From Hallerella sp964587155 (GTDB lineage: Bacteria > Fibrobacterota > Fibrobacteria > Fibrobacterales > Fibrobacteraceae), in the NCBI GenBank assembly GCA_964587155.1, contig CAZPKF010000002.1, positions 124,001 through 188,000 of the forward strand: DNA of 64,000 nucleotides, in the 5' to 3' direction. The position numbers and the translations under genes were made by a program. Of the stretch, positions 34,760-44,073 are shown in pieces. Each line of letters opens with the position of its first letter. The first letter of the stretch is position 1. The notes below the pieces were generated by a model. The model was not told the DNA's origin, made no database searches, and saw only the letters and a list, made by a program, of their open reading frames with translations.

Positions 34760-35368
34760 ATGCCTTTTTGCAGACATTGCGGAAATTTGATAGAAGAAAA
34801 TCAGGCCTTTTGCGATAAATGTGGGAATCCGCAGGATTCTGTTCGCAAAGTCCTTTCGCATTCCGAAAAAAAACTTTTCCCGTTCCGGTTTGTGCGGGGA
34901 ATTCCTTTTGCCCTTGTCTTTTTCGCATTTTTCTTGCCGTTGTTCGTCGTTTCTTGTCCGGAAACTCACACGGAAATCGCCCGGTATTCCACCTACGAAA
35001 CGTTGGATATGGCGAAGTCGGTGAACAATTTGTTGGGCTATATGGAAGGTTTGGGGCAAATGGCAGATAGCGAAGGCGTGTTGAATTTTGAAGAACTGAC
35101 AAGCGTCCGTTCTGATTTGTCCCGCACATCTTGTCTGTGCGTTTGCCTGCTTATGTTGAGTGTTGCCGCTTTGGGATTCAGCTTTTTCAAAAAGCGGATT
35201 GCAGCTTGCCTGGGCGTTTTGGCTACCGGCCTGTTTGCGGGAATTGAAATTAGTTTGATTGTTACGTCCGAGGCTTCCATTTCGGTCACTCCGGGCAGCG
35301 GATTTTGGGTAGGCTTGCTCCTGTACTTGGCGGGAATAGTTTTGAATTGCTTACCGGATGACTCTTGA
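34760..35368 (+). CDS. Zinc-ribbon membrane protein
   Basis: The 202-residue protein starts MPFCRHCGNLIEENQAFCDK, with two Cys pairs forming a cytoplasmic zinc ribbon. Hydrophobic helices follow at about 50-70, 120-140, 145-165 and 175-195. This 'zinc ribbon plus TM helices' layout is widespread in bacteria, with no general function known. It starts 6 bp after the giant lipoprotein gene, behind a gagga ribosome site, and probably shares its transcript. It converges with the phosphatase gene. Confidence 0.65.
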   Translation: MPFCRHCGNLIEENQAFCDKCGNPQDSVRKVLSHSEKKLFPFRFVRGIPFALVFFAFFLPLFVVSCPETHTEIARYSTYETLDMAKSVNNLLGYMEGLGQMADSEGVLNFEELTSVRSDLSRTSCLCVCLLMLSVAALGFSFFKKRIAACLGVLATGLFAGIEISLIVTSEASISVTPGSGFWVGLLLYLAGIVLNCLPDDS

Positions 35369-35373
35369 AAAAG

Positions 35374-36006
35374 TCAACCCAGTGTTTGAATGTAATCGAC
35401 TAGGGACGGTTGCTGCATTCCGCCGTAAAGCGTTTCAAAAGAACCGCTTAAATGACCGTTTGAATCCATTTGAATTTCAAAGCGGGTCACCATGGCGTAG
35501 GGGAAGGACGCTTCGACAAAATCCGTTTCGGGAAGTCCGCAGATGGAATGTTCTATCGCTGCAATCACGCCGGCGTGGGAAACGAATAGGAGTTCAGCCT
35601 TTTCCTCGTATACGCTCCGGATGAATTCTTTGATGCGCTTGTCGACTTCGTGGAAGGATTCTCCATTTGGAAATTTGTATCCGCGCAGGTCAGCTTTCCA
35701 GGCAGCCATCTGGCTTTTGGGAACGTCGGAAAGTTTTACGTTTTCCCAATCGCCAAAATGCATTTCTTTTAGCGCGTCGGATTTTTCAATGGAAAGTCCC
35801 AACGTTTCAGAAGCTTTTTCCGCAAGTTTGTAGCACCGCTGCAACGGGCTGGAGTAAAGTTTCGTCGCATGGCAATTTTCCTGCAAAAAACGGATGGCGG
35901 GCGGAAATTCGGATTCAAACGAAGCAGCGACATCGAAATCGGACTGTCCATAGCAGACGTCGTTCGGATTGTAAGGCTTGGTGTGGCGTAAAGTCCAGAG
36001 TATCAT
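35374..36006 (-). CDS. Histidine phosphatase, CobC/alpha-ribazole phosphatase-like
   Basis: The 210-residue protein starts MILWTLRHTKP (ATG at 36006; a TTG two codons upstream is less likely) and continues VCYGQSDFDV, SSPLQRCYKLAE, MHFGDWENV and LFVSHAGVI. The Arg-His-Thr and Cys-Tyr-Gly-Gln-x-Asp spacing is typical of the alpha-ribazole-5'-phosphate phosphatase branch, which completes the lower ligand of cobalamin. Other phosphatases share the pattern, and no cobalamin genes are nearby. It lies about 25 bp downstream of the SRP RNA on the same strand. Confidence 0.75.
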   Translation of the reverse strand: MILWTLRHTKPYNPNDVCYGQSDFDVAASFESEFPPAIRFLQENCHATKLYSSPLQRCYKLAEKASETLGLSIEKSDALKEMHFGDWENVKLSDVPKSQMAAWKADLRGYKFPNGESFHEVDKRIKEFIRSVYEEKAELLFVSHAGVIAAIEHSICGLPETDFVEASFPYAMVTRFEIQMDSNGHLSGSFETLYGGMQQPSLVDYIQTLG

Positions 36007-36031
36007 GCGCAAGAGGGAAAAGGTTTAAAAT

Positions 36032-36134
36032 AAAAATCCCCAGACTACCCTTTCACATAAAAATTTACAAGTCCGTTGCTGCTTTCGCCCTGGCGGGTTG
36101 CCCGCAAACAATCATTGAAAGGGGTCTAGGGATT
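36032..36134 (-). ncRNA. ffs: Signal recognition particle RNA, small bacterial type
   Basis: On the minus strand the segment folds into one long hairpin. The ends AATCCCTAGAC and GTCTGGGGATT pair fully (one T-G), then CCCTTTCA pairs with TGAAAGGG. The tip reads CGCCAGGGCGAAAGCAGCA, the SRP helix-8 signature: CAGG opposite AGCA, closed by a GC stem and a GAAA tetraloop. This is the part bound by Ffh. The length of about 103 nt fits bacterial 4.5S RNA. A TATATT -10 box lies at 36139-36144, and five T residues end the transcript. The exact ends are estimated. Confidence 0.88.
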
Positions 36135-36138
36135 GCCT

Positions 36139-36144
36139 AATATA
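36139..36144 (-). promoter_or_regulatory. Putative -10 box for the SRP RNA
   Basis: TATATT on the minus strand lies 5-7 bp before the RNA's first paired base. No good -35 box is seen; the best candidate is a weak CTTTCC about 18 bp further upstream. Confidence 0.5.
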
Positions 36145-36192
36145 GAAAAAAAGTCGAGAAAAGGAAAGTTTAGCCAGAAAATGTGCGATTCA

Positions 36193-36240
36193 CCACAGAT
36201 TTGTGTAAACAAATTGAAACTCTGTGGATTTTATTTTATA
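36193..36240. promoter_or_regulatory. Nested inverted repeat upstream of the cadherin gene
   Basis: The arms CCACAGA (36193-36199) and TCTGTGG (36221-36227) enclose a second small stem TTTGT/ACAAA. The sequence ATTTTATTTTATATTT follows. It could be a terminator, an operator or part of the promoter of the 5.8-kb gene, about 60 bp upstream of its start. Confidence 0.45.
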
Positions 36241-36290
36241 TTTACCTCGAATGAGCGCTCAAGTGTTTTGACTGCTCAATGGGTGGGTTT

Positions 36291-39200
36291 ATGAAATCTT
36301 ATAAACTTTGTTTCGGATGGCTGCTGGTAACCCTGTTCTTTGCACAAAGCGCATGGGGCGAATCCTCTTTTCGCAAAACAATTTGGCCGTTGAAGTTCGC
36401 GAACATCGATCTTTCGGAGACGAAAAATCAAGAGGAAACGTGGAACTTGCTGCTGAAGTACAAATTGTTTGCAAGAGGACTCTCTGACGGCACGGGCATT
36501 TCCTTTGAAGGACAGGAAATTTTCATCACGGATGAAGTCGGCTATTCGGGGAGCGCGACAGGAAACTTTAAAATGGGGGGGGACTTGAAGCATCGTTTAG
36601 GTGGTCCGCTCCTTTTTGGGGGGAGGTTCATCAACGCAACGGGGTGGGATACGATTTCAACGGGGCCGACCCGTTTTTTGGGAGAGTTTTCTCCGAGTAA
36701 TAATGGAAAGGAAAATAACGTATTTAAAGGAAAATTTTGTTTCGATGGCGGATATGATGTAACGAATACGACAGCCGGGATGAAGGGCGAAATCTTGGAT
36801 GCGGCGGCTTGCGAGTCGGACGAGTTTGTGCCTTTTGTCGATGTAACACTCGATGTTCCCATTCTTTCTGAAGATGTTTCTCCCCAATACCACGAGGCAA
36901 TTGTCGCCAACGGCAAGACTCAGTATATTCATGTGCCGCCCTATACGGAATCGGATTCGGCTTCTTTCAATTATTTTGTAGAATCCATTCAATTAGGAAA
37001 CAATGGAAAACTTTATGTGGTAATGCCGCCGGGCGGCCGCTTGACCAAAGTCTTTTTGCAAACGACTCTTTCTGGGATTGGCTCTACGGCGGACACAGAT
37101 ATTCTTGTCGTTGAAGCGAAGTCGGAATCGGCTTGGAATGCTGAAGATTCGACTTGGAGTGTGTCGGATGCGAATATAACGGTGGTTGAAAATTCAAATT
37201 ATGCGGGAAACCTGCTGTTCTACTCGCCTAATGATATTAAAATTGGAGCGGGGCAAAAGCAAATGCAGGGAACGTATATTTCGGGCGGGACAATCAGCTT
37301 TGAACAGCATACGAATTTTGCCGGGCAACTTTTGGCAAAGGCCATTACAATCAATGCCAATTTTTCGGCAAAGGATTTCCGCTATGTTCCTTTTGATCCG
37401 CCTGTTTTGAACTTGGACCCGACAGCGCTGGCCAGCGGTCGCTTTTTGGAAAACAATCAAATTCAAACGGTTCCCGTGGGCTTGGATACGCTTTCATCGA
37501 CGGATGTGGCTTTCAATTATTGCTTCGTGTTGAGCGCCGAGAAGGATGTGAATCAAAAACTGCTGGCGAATGCGAACGATTTTGACGCTAAGGATATGCC
37601 GATATGCACGGTGGATGCAAATGGAGTAGTTTCGGGGGATTCGGGGAATGTTTACATCAAAACGGGCTCTTTGACGCCGACTGCGGAAACGGCGGTGAAA
37701 TTGTTTGTGAAAACGGACAATCTGATTGAAGGCGATGAAAGCTTTAAGCTTTACATTTTCAACATGAGCGGGGCCGTTCTTCCGGGGAACAAACGTTTCG
37801 GCTACTTTACGCTTTTCATTCAAGACGCCGACGATAATTTACCGCCCACCTTTGACAAAGACGCTTATTCCTTTGATGTGAATGAAAACAGCCCAGCAGG
37901 AACGTTAATTGGGACGGTTCTCGCTGCAGACCCCAATAAATGGGATGTTGTCCGTTATTACCTCGAAAAGGACACGAATCTTTTTGTGTTGGATCCGGAA
38001 ACCGGGGAAATTTCTGTGGATCAGGCTGTTTTGGATTATGAATCCAAAGATACAACGTATTCTTTTGCCATTTATGCGACAGACGGCAAGATGAATTCGG
38101 ATTTTGTCACGGTAACCATTCACGTCAAAGATGTCAATGAAACGCCCAGCCTTTCGGATACGACATTTTCTGTTGTAGAATCGGCTGTGGTTGGCAGCGA
38201 GGTGGGAACTCTCGATGGTTTTGATCCGGATTCTTTGAACAAGGCGTTTTCAACCCTTTCGTACAAACTTGTCGGCGAAAGCCAAATGTTTGAAGTCAGT
38301 TCTTCTGGCGTAATTTCGGTGAAAGGCGCTTTGGATTATGAAACGACTTCGGTCTATTCTCTTCGGGTTGAAGTTTCCGATGGAGAATATTCAGACACGG
38401 CAACGGTTACCATCCAAATTCTCGATGTCAACGAAACTCCGATCGCTTCGGACGTTGTCGTCCAGATTTCCGAAAATTGCCAAGGCTGCTCAGCGGACAA
38501 AACGGTTCCGGCATCGGACCCGGACGGCGACAATCTTTCCTATGAAATTTTGGCGGATACGTCGGGCCTCTTCACTATTGATGCCCAGACGGGTCTCGTT
38601 TCCTTGCTTGCCGACAAGGCTCTTGACTACGAACAGGATTCCGTCTACACGCTGCAAGTTTCCGTGCGTGATATCGCTGGCCTTTCTGCGACGGCGACGG
38701 TTACCGTCAAGGTTGTCAATGTCAACGAAACCCCGATCGCTTCGGACGTTGTCGTCCAAATTTCCGAGAATTGCCAAGGCTGCTCAGCGGACAAAGCGGT
38801 TCCGGCATCGGACCCGGACGGCGACAATCTTTCCTATGAAATTTTGACGGATACATCGGGCCTCTTCACTATCGATGCCCAGACGGGTCTCGTTTCCTTG
38901 CTTGCCGACAAGGCTCTTGACTACGAACAGGATTCCGTCTACACGCTGCAAGTTTCCGTGCGTGATATCGCTGGCCTTTCTGCGACGGCGACGGTTACCG
39001 TCAAGGTTGTCAATGTCAACGAAAAACCTGTCGCTTCGGACGTTGTCGTCCAAATTTCCGAAAATTGCCAAGGCTGCTCAGCGGACAAAGCGGTTCCGGC
39101 GTCGGACCCGGACGGCGACAATCTTTCCTATGAAATTTTGACGGATACGTCGGGCCTCTTCACTATCGATGCCCAGACGGGTCTCGTTTCCTTGCTTGCC

Positions 39201-42116
39201 GACAAGGCTCTTGACTACGAACAGGATTCCGTCTACACGCTGCAAGTTTCCGTGCGTGATATCGCTGGCCTTTCTGCGACGGCGACGGTTACCGTCAAGG
39301 TTGTCAATGTCAACGAAAAACCTGTCGCTTCGGACGTTGTCGTCCAAATTTCCGAGAATTGCCAAGGCTGCTCTGCGGACAAAACGGTTCCGGCATCGGA
39401 CCCGGACGGAGACAATCTTTCCTATGAAATTTTGTCGGATACGTCGGGCCTCTTCACTATTGATGCCCAGACGGGTCTCGTTTCCTTGCTTGCCGACAAG
39501 GCTCTTGACTACGAACAGGATTCCGTCTACACGCTGCAAGTTTCGGTGAACGATGTGGGCGGTCTTTCGGATACGGCAGAAGTCACTGTTCGGGTTCTCG
39601 ATACCAATGAAAAGCCAGTCGCCTCGGATGTGGTTGTCCAAATTTCTGAAAATTGCCAAGGCTGCTCAGCGGACAAAACGGTTCCGGCATCGGATCCGGA
39701 CGGCGACAAGATATTCTATAAGGTTTTGACGGATGCTTCGGGACTGTTTACGATAGATTCTCTCACGGGCTTGATTTCTCTGCGGAAAGACAAAGCTCTT
39801 GATTACGAAAAAGTTTCTACTTATACCGTGCAGATTTCCGTGACCGATGAGGGAGGCCTTTCCGACACGGCAAAAATCACGGTTCAGGTTTTGGATGTCA
39901 ACGAAAAACCCACCGTTTACGATGTTGTCGTAAATATCCCTGAAGATTGTGACGGGTGCATGGCGGACAGAAATGTTTCCGCTTCGGATCCGGATGGCGA
40001 TGAGCTTGTCTATCGGATTGCTGCCGATACCTCGGGTCTTTTCACAATAGATTCCTTGACGGGGCGAATTTCCCTGCGGAACGGTAACGTTCTCGATTAT
40101 GAAAAAAATTCCGTTTATAAAATTCAAGCATCTGCAACAGATCCGAGTGGCCTCTCCGACACGGCAACGGTCACGATAAATGTTTTGAATAAAACGGAAA
40201 AAGTGGAAATCATTCAAGTGGAATCCGGAGATTCGACATGGAAAAAACCTGATACGGTTTACACGAACAATTCCAGGGCGGATGTCACGTATACAACTCC
40301 TGAAGGGAAACGCGATACGACCGTTTCTTTGAAAGAAGGAAAGAACGTTATCGTCGTGCGCTATCAGGATGGCGCAGATACCGTTGTCGTGCTTCTCAAT
40401 ACGCAAATTCCAGAAGTGAAAATTTCGGCTTCGAGCGATTCTTCGGGGCGAATAAGCGGCGTGACCATTGTCGAACAGAAAGATGTGGACGATACGGCCA
40501 GCTATGTGCGCTCTAACGATCCGGTCATTTCCGTTTCGGTGACAGACCGTTCCGGTAAAAAAGTGGAATCGAAAACCAGCCAGATAAAAATTCATCTGGA
40601 TACGGTTTTTGTTTCCAAAGAAAAAATCCAAGAAGCGGAAAAAACGATAGGGAAGGTGACGCTTTCCGACGAATCGGACCTTTCTTCTTCGGTAAATGTT
40701 TCCCATCAAGTGGTTGGAGAAAATAAAATCCGAGTTTCTTACGACGATACAACGGCTGCGGGAATTGCCGTGAAAGTTTCCTATTTCACGGATTCAGACG
40801 GAAATCGCTTAAAAGATGAAAATGGCGAAGAATATTATGAAGTTTCCACGTCGTTCAAAAATGCGACAGGAATGCTGATTAATCTCACGTACACGGTCGA
40901 TGCGCTGGGAACAGTCAAAAGCGACCAAGATGGGAAAACGATTTACAAGGTCAGCTATACAACGGAAACTGCCGCGGACAAAACAACCGGTGGCGTTTAT
41001 CAGATAGAAGTCTCTTACACGATGAATTCTTCGGGAGACATAGCCTTAGATGATGGCGGGAATGTTCCGTATGCGGTCCGTTATGTTTACACGGATGTTT
41101 ATGGAAATTCGGCGTTTGCAGAAACAAAAGTGATTGTTGATACGGTTCCGCCCAAGGTGAAGATTCTTTCTCCGGAAAATGCTACAGTCGTCAGCAATGT
41201 TTCTGTTGAAGTCCGTTGGACTGTAAATGATATCGAACAGGATACGCTGACTCATCAGGGGTTGAATGAAGGCAAAAACGTGATTATTCGCACGTATCGC
41301 GACAAAGCGGGCAATGAAGCCTCGGATTCTGTCGTGGTCATTCTCAGTTCGGGCAAGTTGATCAATGTGAAAATTGCAGATCCTCTGGTGGCTCCAGATG
41401 CAAAAACCGTTGAAAAATTCACGTCTGCATCAAATAGCGAACCGGGAACTTCTTATGCGCTGAGCGTTTATAATGCGAAAACGGGAAAAGAAGAAGAATT
41501 GCAAGCCGGTTCCAAAGAGGGCAAATCGGAAGGATCGCACAAAGAGCCTTACGAAGGTCTTTCGGGAAAGCATCTGGGTGTGACCCTTGAAATTGGAGCG
41601 CAGGCACCGGCGATTGATGAAACGGGAACCCTTTCAACGCTAGAAAGCATCGTGGAAAACGGCTATGTCGCTTTGGACAGTGGCGGAGGATGGGACCGTA
41701 CCATGACGACTGTCGAGGATTACGTAGAAAATTACTGTTCTGCGGATTTCCGCCGCGCATATGATTCCATCGGAACTGCGGCCAGTCTGTACAAGACAAA
41801 GATTACCATTAAAATTTGGTTCTTCACGACCATCGGAGACTTTGTCGATGACTACAGCTTTACGCAGGAAATTTCGCCGGATCATGTTGACAAAACGGGT
41901 GCCATTCAAATGTATTTTGAACTGAAACCGGATGGCGACGGATTCTTGCGGAATTCGGATGGGCGTTTGCTGGGAACAGGTGCTTACATCTTCAACACGG
42001 ACGTAAAAATCCGCTCGCAGCTGCAATGCGAACTTCCGGATCTTGAACGCGGCTATATTCGCAAGGATGATGACCGCATTCTGACCAAGTGGGGCTACCG
42101 CAGGCCGAATCAGTAA
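36291..42116 (+). CDS. Very large secreted cadherin-repeat protein
   Basis: The 1941-residue protein starts MKSYKLCFGWLLVTLFFAQS (signal peptide) after a GGGTGGG box; an ATG four codons earlier is possible. Residues about 30-390 include a right-handed-repeat-like part (NYAGNLLFYSPNDIKIGAGQ, HTNFAGQLLAKAI). Residues 500-700 hold two ordinary cadherin domains (DVNENSPAGTLIGTVLAADP, LDYESKDTTYSFAIYATDG). From about 714 to 1301 six 98-residue cadherin repeats follow, each with DPDGD, LDYE and a Cys-x-x-Cys pair. The C-terminus (1302-1941) has Ig-like and unfamiliar regions without a recognised sorting signal. It is probably a surface adhesin binding Ca2+ through the DxD and LDYE residues. Confidence 0.75.
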   Translation: MKSYKLCFGWLLVTLFFAQSAWGESSFRKTIWPLKFANIDLSETKNQEETWNLLLKYKLFARGLSDGTGISFEGQEIFITDEVGYSGSATGNFKMGGDLKHRLGGPLLFGGRFINATGWDTISTGPTRFLGEFSPSNNGKENNVFKGKFCFDGGYDVTNTTAGMKGEILDAAACESDEFVPFVDVTLDVPILSEDVSPQYHEAIVANGKTQYIHVPPYTESDSASFNYFVESIQLGNNGKLYVVMPPGGRLTKVFLQTTLSGIGSTADTDILVVEAKSESAWNAEDSTWSVSDANITVVENSNYAGNLLFYSPNDIKIGAGQKQMQGTYISGGTISFEQHTNFAGQLLAKAITINANFSAKDFRYVPFDPPVLNLDPTALASGRFLENNQIQTVPVGLDTLSSTDVAFNYCFVLSAEKDVNQKLLANANDFDAKDMPICTVDANGVVSGDSGNVYIKTGSLTPTAETAVKLFVKTDNLIEGDESFKLYIFNMSGAVLPGNKRFGYFTLFIQDADDNLPPTFDKDAYSFDVNENSPAGTLIGTVLAADPNKWDVVRYYLEKDTNLFVLDPETGEISVDQAVLDYESKDTTYSFAIYATDGKMNSDFVTVTIHVKDVNETPSLSDTTFSVVESAVVGSEVGTLDGFDPDSLNKAFSTLSYKLVGESQMFEVSSSGVISVKGALDYETTSVYSLRVEVSDGEYSDTATVTIQILDVNETPIASDVVVQISENCQGCSADKTVPASDPDGDNLSYEILADTSGLFTIDAQTGLVSLLADKALDYEQDSVYTLQVSVRDIAGLSATATVTVKVVNVNETPIASDVVVQISENCQGCSADKAVPASDPDGDNLSYEILTDTSGLFTIDAQTGLVSLLADKALDYEQDSVYTLQVSVRDIAGLSATATVTVKVVNVNEKPVASDVVVQISENCQGCSADKAVPASDPDGDNLSYEILTDTSGLFTIDAQTGLVSLLADKALDYEQDSVYTLQVSVRDIAGLSATATVTVKVVNVNEKPVASDVVVQISENCQGCSADKTVPASDPDGDNLSYEILSDTSGLFTIDAQTGLVSLLADKALDYEQDSVYTLQVSVNDVGGLSDTAEVTVRVLDTNEKPVASDVVVQISENCQGCSADKTVPASDPDGDKIFYKVLTDASGLFTIDSLTGLISLRKDKALDYEKVSTYTVQISVTDEGGLSDTAKITVQVLDVNEKPTVYDVVVNIPEDCDGCMADRNVSASDPDGDELVYRIAADTSGLFTIDSLTGRISLRNGNVLDYEKNSVYKIQASATDPSGLSDTATVTINVLNKTEKVEIIQVESGDSTWKKPDTVYTNNSRADVTYTTPEGKRDTTVSLKEGKNVIVVRYQDGADTVVVLLNTQIPEVKISASSDSSGRISGVTIVEQKDVDDTASYVRSNDPVISVSVTDRSGKKVESKTSQIKIHLDTVFVSKEKIQEAEKTIGKVTLSDESDLSSSVNVSHQVVGENKIRVSYDDTTAAGIAVKVSYFTDSDGNRLKDENGEEYYEVSTSFKNATGMLINLTYTVDALGTVKSDQDGKTIYKVSYTTETAADKTTGGVYQIEVSYTMNSSGDIALDDGGNVPYAVRYVYTDVYGNSAFAETKVIVDTVPPKVKILSPENATVVSNVSVEVRWTVNDIEQDTLTHQGLNEGKNVIIRTYRDKAGNEASDSVVVILSSGKLINVKIADPLVAPDAKTVEKFTSASNSEPGTSYALSVYNAKTGKEEELQAGSKEGKSEGSHKEPYEGLSGKHLGVTLEIGAQAPAIDETGTLSTLESIVENGYVALDSGGGWDRTMTTVEDYVENYCSADFRRAYDSIGTAASLYKTKITIKIWFFTTIGDFVDDYSFTQEISPDHVDKTGAIQMYFELKPDGDGFLRNSDGRLLGTGAYIFNTDVKIRSQLQCELPDLERGYIRKDDDRILTKWGYRRPNQ
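38430..40193 (+). repeat. Six tandem 294-bp repeats in the cadherin gene
   Basis: The first TGC/TGT of the Cys-x-x-Cys motif occurs at 38478, 38772, 39066, 39360, 39654 and 39948, an exact 294-bp period. Units 1-4 are almost identical at the DNA level, unit 5 is part-diverged and unit 6 clearly diverged. Confidence 0.95.
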
Positions 42117-42118
42117 TC

Positions 42119-42688
42119 ATGGTTATTCTCGGAGTCGATCCCGGTTCTTATACAACGGGTTATGCGTTTCTGGAAAAAGGCGAAAATGGTTCTGTCCGCG
42201 TTTTGGAATATGGAACCATTTCCGCCAAACCGCGCGAGGCTTTTGAAGATCGACTGGTAAAAATTGTAACGGACCTTGAAAAATTACTAGCGCTTTACAA
42301 GCCGACTGTTTTCAGCATGGAAAGTGCTTTCTTTGCCAAAAATGTCCACAGCGCCATGATTTTGGGGCATGTCCGCGGAGCGATCCTTGTTCTTTGCCGT
42401 GGACGGGGGATGGACTTTTTCGAATACAGCCCGCGTTCGGTGAAGCTTGCCGCAACAGGAGATGGTTCGGCATCAAAAGAAAAGGTTGCCGCTATGATAA
42501 CGGCGCGTTTGGGATTGTCGCGGGAAAACGTGAAGTTCGATGCGACAGATGCACTGGCGATTGCTTGTGCGCATCTTTTCCCTCAAGGGGAATTGAGCCG
42601 GAAAGCGTCGTCGCGTCAATCCAAAGCGAAAAAAGATACGCTTTTGCGAGAATTGATTTTGAAAATGGGAGGCTCGTTGCCACAATGA
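42119..42688 (+). CDS. ruvC: Holliday junction resolvase RuvC
   Basis: The 189-residue protein starts MVILGVDPGSYTTGYAF with the first catalytic Asp. The remaining acidic residues appear in SMESAFFAKN (Glu) and FDATDALAIACAH (two Asp). It cuts Holliday junctions at the end of recombination repair. The ATG lies 2 bp after the cadherin stop. It overlaps the next gene by ATGA. A Lys/Arg-rich C-terminal tail is longer than in E. coli. RuvA and RuvB are not in the window. Confidence 0.94.
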   Translation: MVILGVDPGSYTTGYAFLEKGENGSVRVLEYGTISAKPREAFEDRLVKIVTDLEKLLALYKPTVFSMESAFFAKNVHSAMILGHVRGAILVLCRGRGMDFFEYSPRSVKLAATGDGSASKEKVAAMITARLGLSRENVKFDATDALAIACAHLFPQGELSRKASSRQSKAKKDTLLRELILKMGGSLPQ

Positions 42689-43368
42689 ATCCGCTTGCCG
42701 CCTTTGGTTTAAACGAAGAGGATTTGGTCGAAGTTCCCGGAACCGCTCACCGGGTGCGGAAACCTGTTTTGGAGGCCTTTCTGTCCCTTTCCGAAGAGGC
42801 GGAACGAGCCGGATTTGAAATACGAATAGAAAGTGCCTACCGCTCATTTGAACGCCAGCTTTCCATTTGGAATCGCAAGGCGACAGGACAATTAAAATTG
42901 TTGGATGCCAACGGGGAGCCGTTTCGGGAATTGCCGCAAAACGAAGAATCCAGGATGCGGGCCATTTTGTTGTGGTCTGCGCTTCCTGGTGCGTCAAGGC
43001 ATCATTTTGGTACCGAATTGGACATCGTCGACGGGAAAAGCATCCCCGAAGGATATGAAGTCGAATTGACCGAAGCGGAATGCGCTGGGATGTTTGCTCC
43101 GTTTCACCGCTGGCTTTCGGAAAAGATGGATGCGGGCGAGGCTTTCGGGTTTACAAGGGTCTTTTTGCCTGGAGTGGGGAAAGTTCAACCCGAGCGTTGG
43201 CATATCTCTCATCGGCCATCGGCAGCGAAACTTGAAGAATTGTTTGATCCGGAAAAGCTGCGCCATTTGTACGAAACGGAATCGATCGAATTGAAAAAGG
43301 CACTCCTTGATCATTTTGACGAGCTGATGCGCGATTATGTCTATCCTTATTTTGGTGAAATCCGATGA
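42685..43368 (+). CDS. D-Ala-D-Ala (or L,D-) carboxypeptidase, VanY/M15B-like
   Basis: The 227-residue protein has RIESAYRSFERQLSIWNRKA, the Arg-Ser motif of M15B peptidases, then GASRHHFGTELDI (zinc ligands His and Asp) and ERWHISHRPS with the last His and catalytic context. These enzymes trim the peptide stem of peptidoglycan. No signal peptide is visible, which suits a cytoplasmic recycling role. It is coupled by 4-bp overlaps to ruvC before it and the MpaA-like gene after it. Confidence 0.82.
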   Translation: MNPLAAFGLNEEDLVEVPGTAHRVRKPVLEAFLSLSEEAERAGFEIRIESAYRSFERQLSIWNRKATGQLKLLDANGEPFRELPQNEESRMRAILLWSALPGASRHHFGTELDIVDGKSIPEGYEVELTEAECAGMFAPFHRWLSEKMDAGEAFGFTRVFLPGVGKVQPERWHISHRPSAAKLEELFDPEKLRHLYETESIELKKALLDHFDELMRDYVYPYFGEIR

Positions 43369-44069
43369 CGGATGGTGAATTTCGGGATTTCCGGGAGCAA
43401 GGGATTTTCCCCTTTCAAATGAAAAAGTATGGAATGTCACTAGAAGGGGTTCCTCTCCGTTTTCTCCCGGCGGAAAAAGACGCGAGATTGCTAGTCTTTG
43501 CAGCAATCCATGGGGAAGAAGCGGAAACGACTTTTCTGTTGTCGCGCGCGTTGCGGATGCTCTCCCGGGTTCCTGCGCATGTCGCCTGCGTTTTGACTGC
43601 GAATCCAGACGGGCTGTTGCGGGGCACCCGGGCAAATGCCCGTGGAGTGGATTTGAACCGGAATTTTCCAACGGAGGATTGGACGTGTGGAAAAACGTAT
43701 TCCCGATTGACTTTGGAGTCGCCGAAAGAAACGGCCTTGGATACGGGAGCTTTTGCCGGCAGTGAACCCGAAACGTCGGCTCTGATTCAATTGATTTTGA
43801 AATTGAATGTGCGAAAAGTCATCGCGTTGCATTCGCCTTTTGGACTTATCGATTCGGATTTTCAGTCGGATTTGACGCAAAAACTGGAAACAGTCTTTGA
43901 ACTTCCGTGGCAAAGCGGCGTTGGATATCCCACTCCGGGAAGTTTTGGCACATTTGCCCGCGAGCGGCAGATCGAGTGTGTCACGGTGGAATTGCCCCGA
44001 CTGGCGCCAGAAATTTTAGTCCAGTGTTACGGCAAGGCGTTTGCCGAATTTTTGATGAATTTTTGTTAA
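43365..44069 (+). CDS. M14-type zinc carboxypeptidase, MpaA-like murein peptide amidase
   Basis: The 234-residue protein has FAAIHGEEAETT (zinc ligands His and Glu), TRANARGVDLNRNFP and FAGSEPETSALI, a pattern typical of murein peptide amidase A. MpaA cuts between D-Glu and meso-DAP in recycled murein peptides. A His in KVIALHSPFG fits the third ligand, and VTVELP holds the catalytic Glu. The neighbouring VanY-like gene and the NamZ/MurU operon support a cell-wall recycling role. It converges with pssA, only 4 bp apart. Confidence 0.83.
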   Translation: MTDGEFRDFREQGIFPFQMKKYGMSLEGVPLRFLPAEKDARLLVFAAIHGEEAETTFLLSRALRMLSRVPAHVACVLTANPDGLLRGTRANARGVDLNRNFPTEDWTCGKTYSRLTLESPKETALDTGAFAGSEPETSALIQLILKLNVRKVIALHSPFGLIDSDFQSDLTQKLETVFELPWQSGVGYPTPGSFGTFARERQIECVTVELPRLAPEILVQCYGKAFAEFLMNFC

Positions 44070-44073
44070 AAAA

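Noticed and set aside
38338..39659. Long open frames in other frames and on the minus strand of the cadherin repeats
   Set aside because: They repeat every 294 bp with the main frame and are Arg/Ser/Pro-rich; they are shadows of the repeat.
38430..40193. Possible CRISPR-like array because of regular repeats
   Set aside because: Units are 294 bp, contiguous and coding, without spacers.
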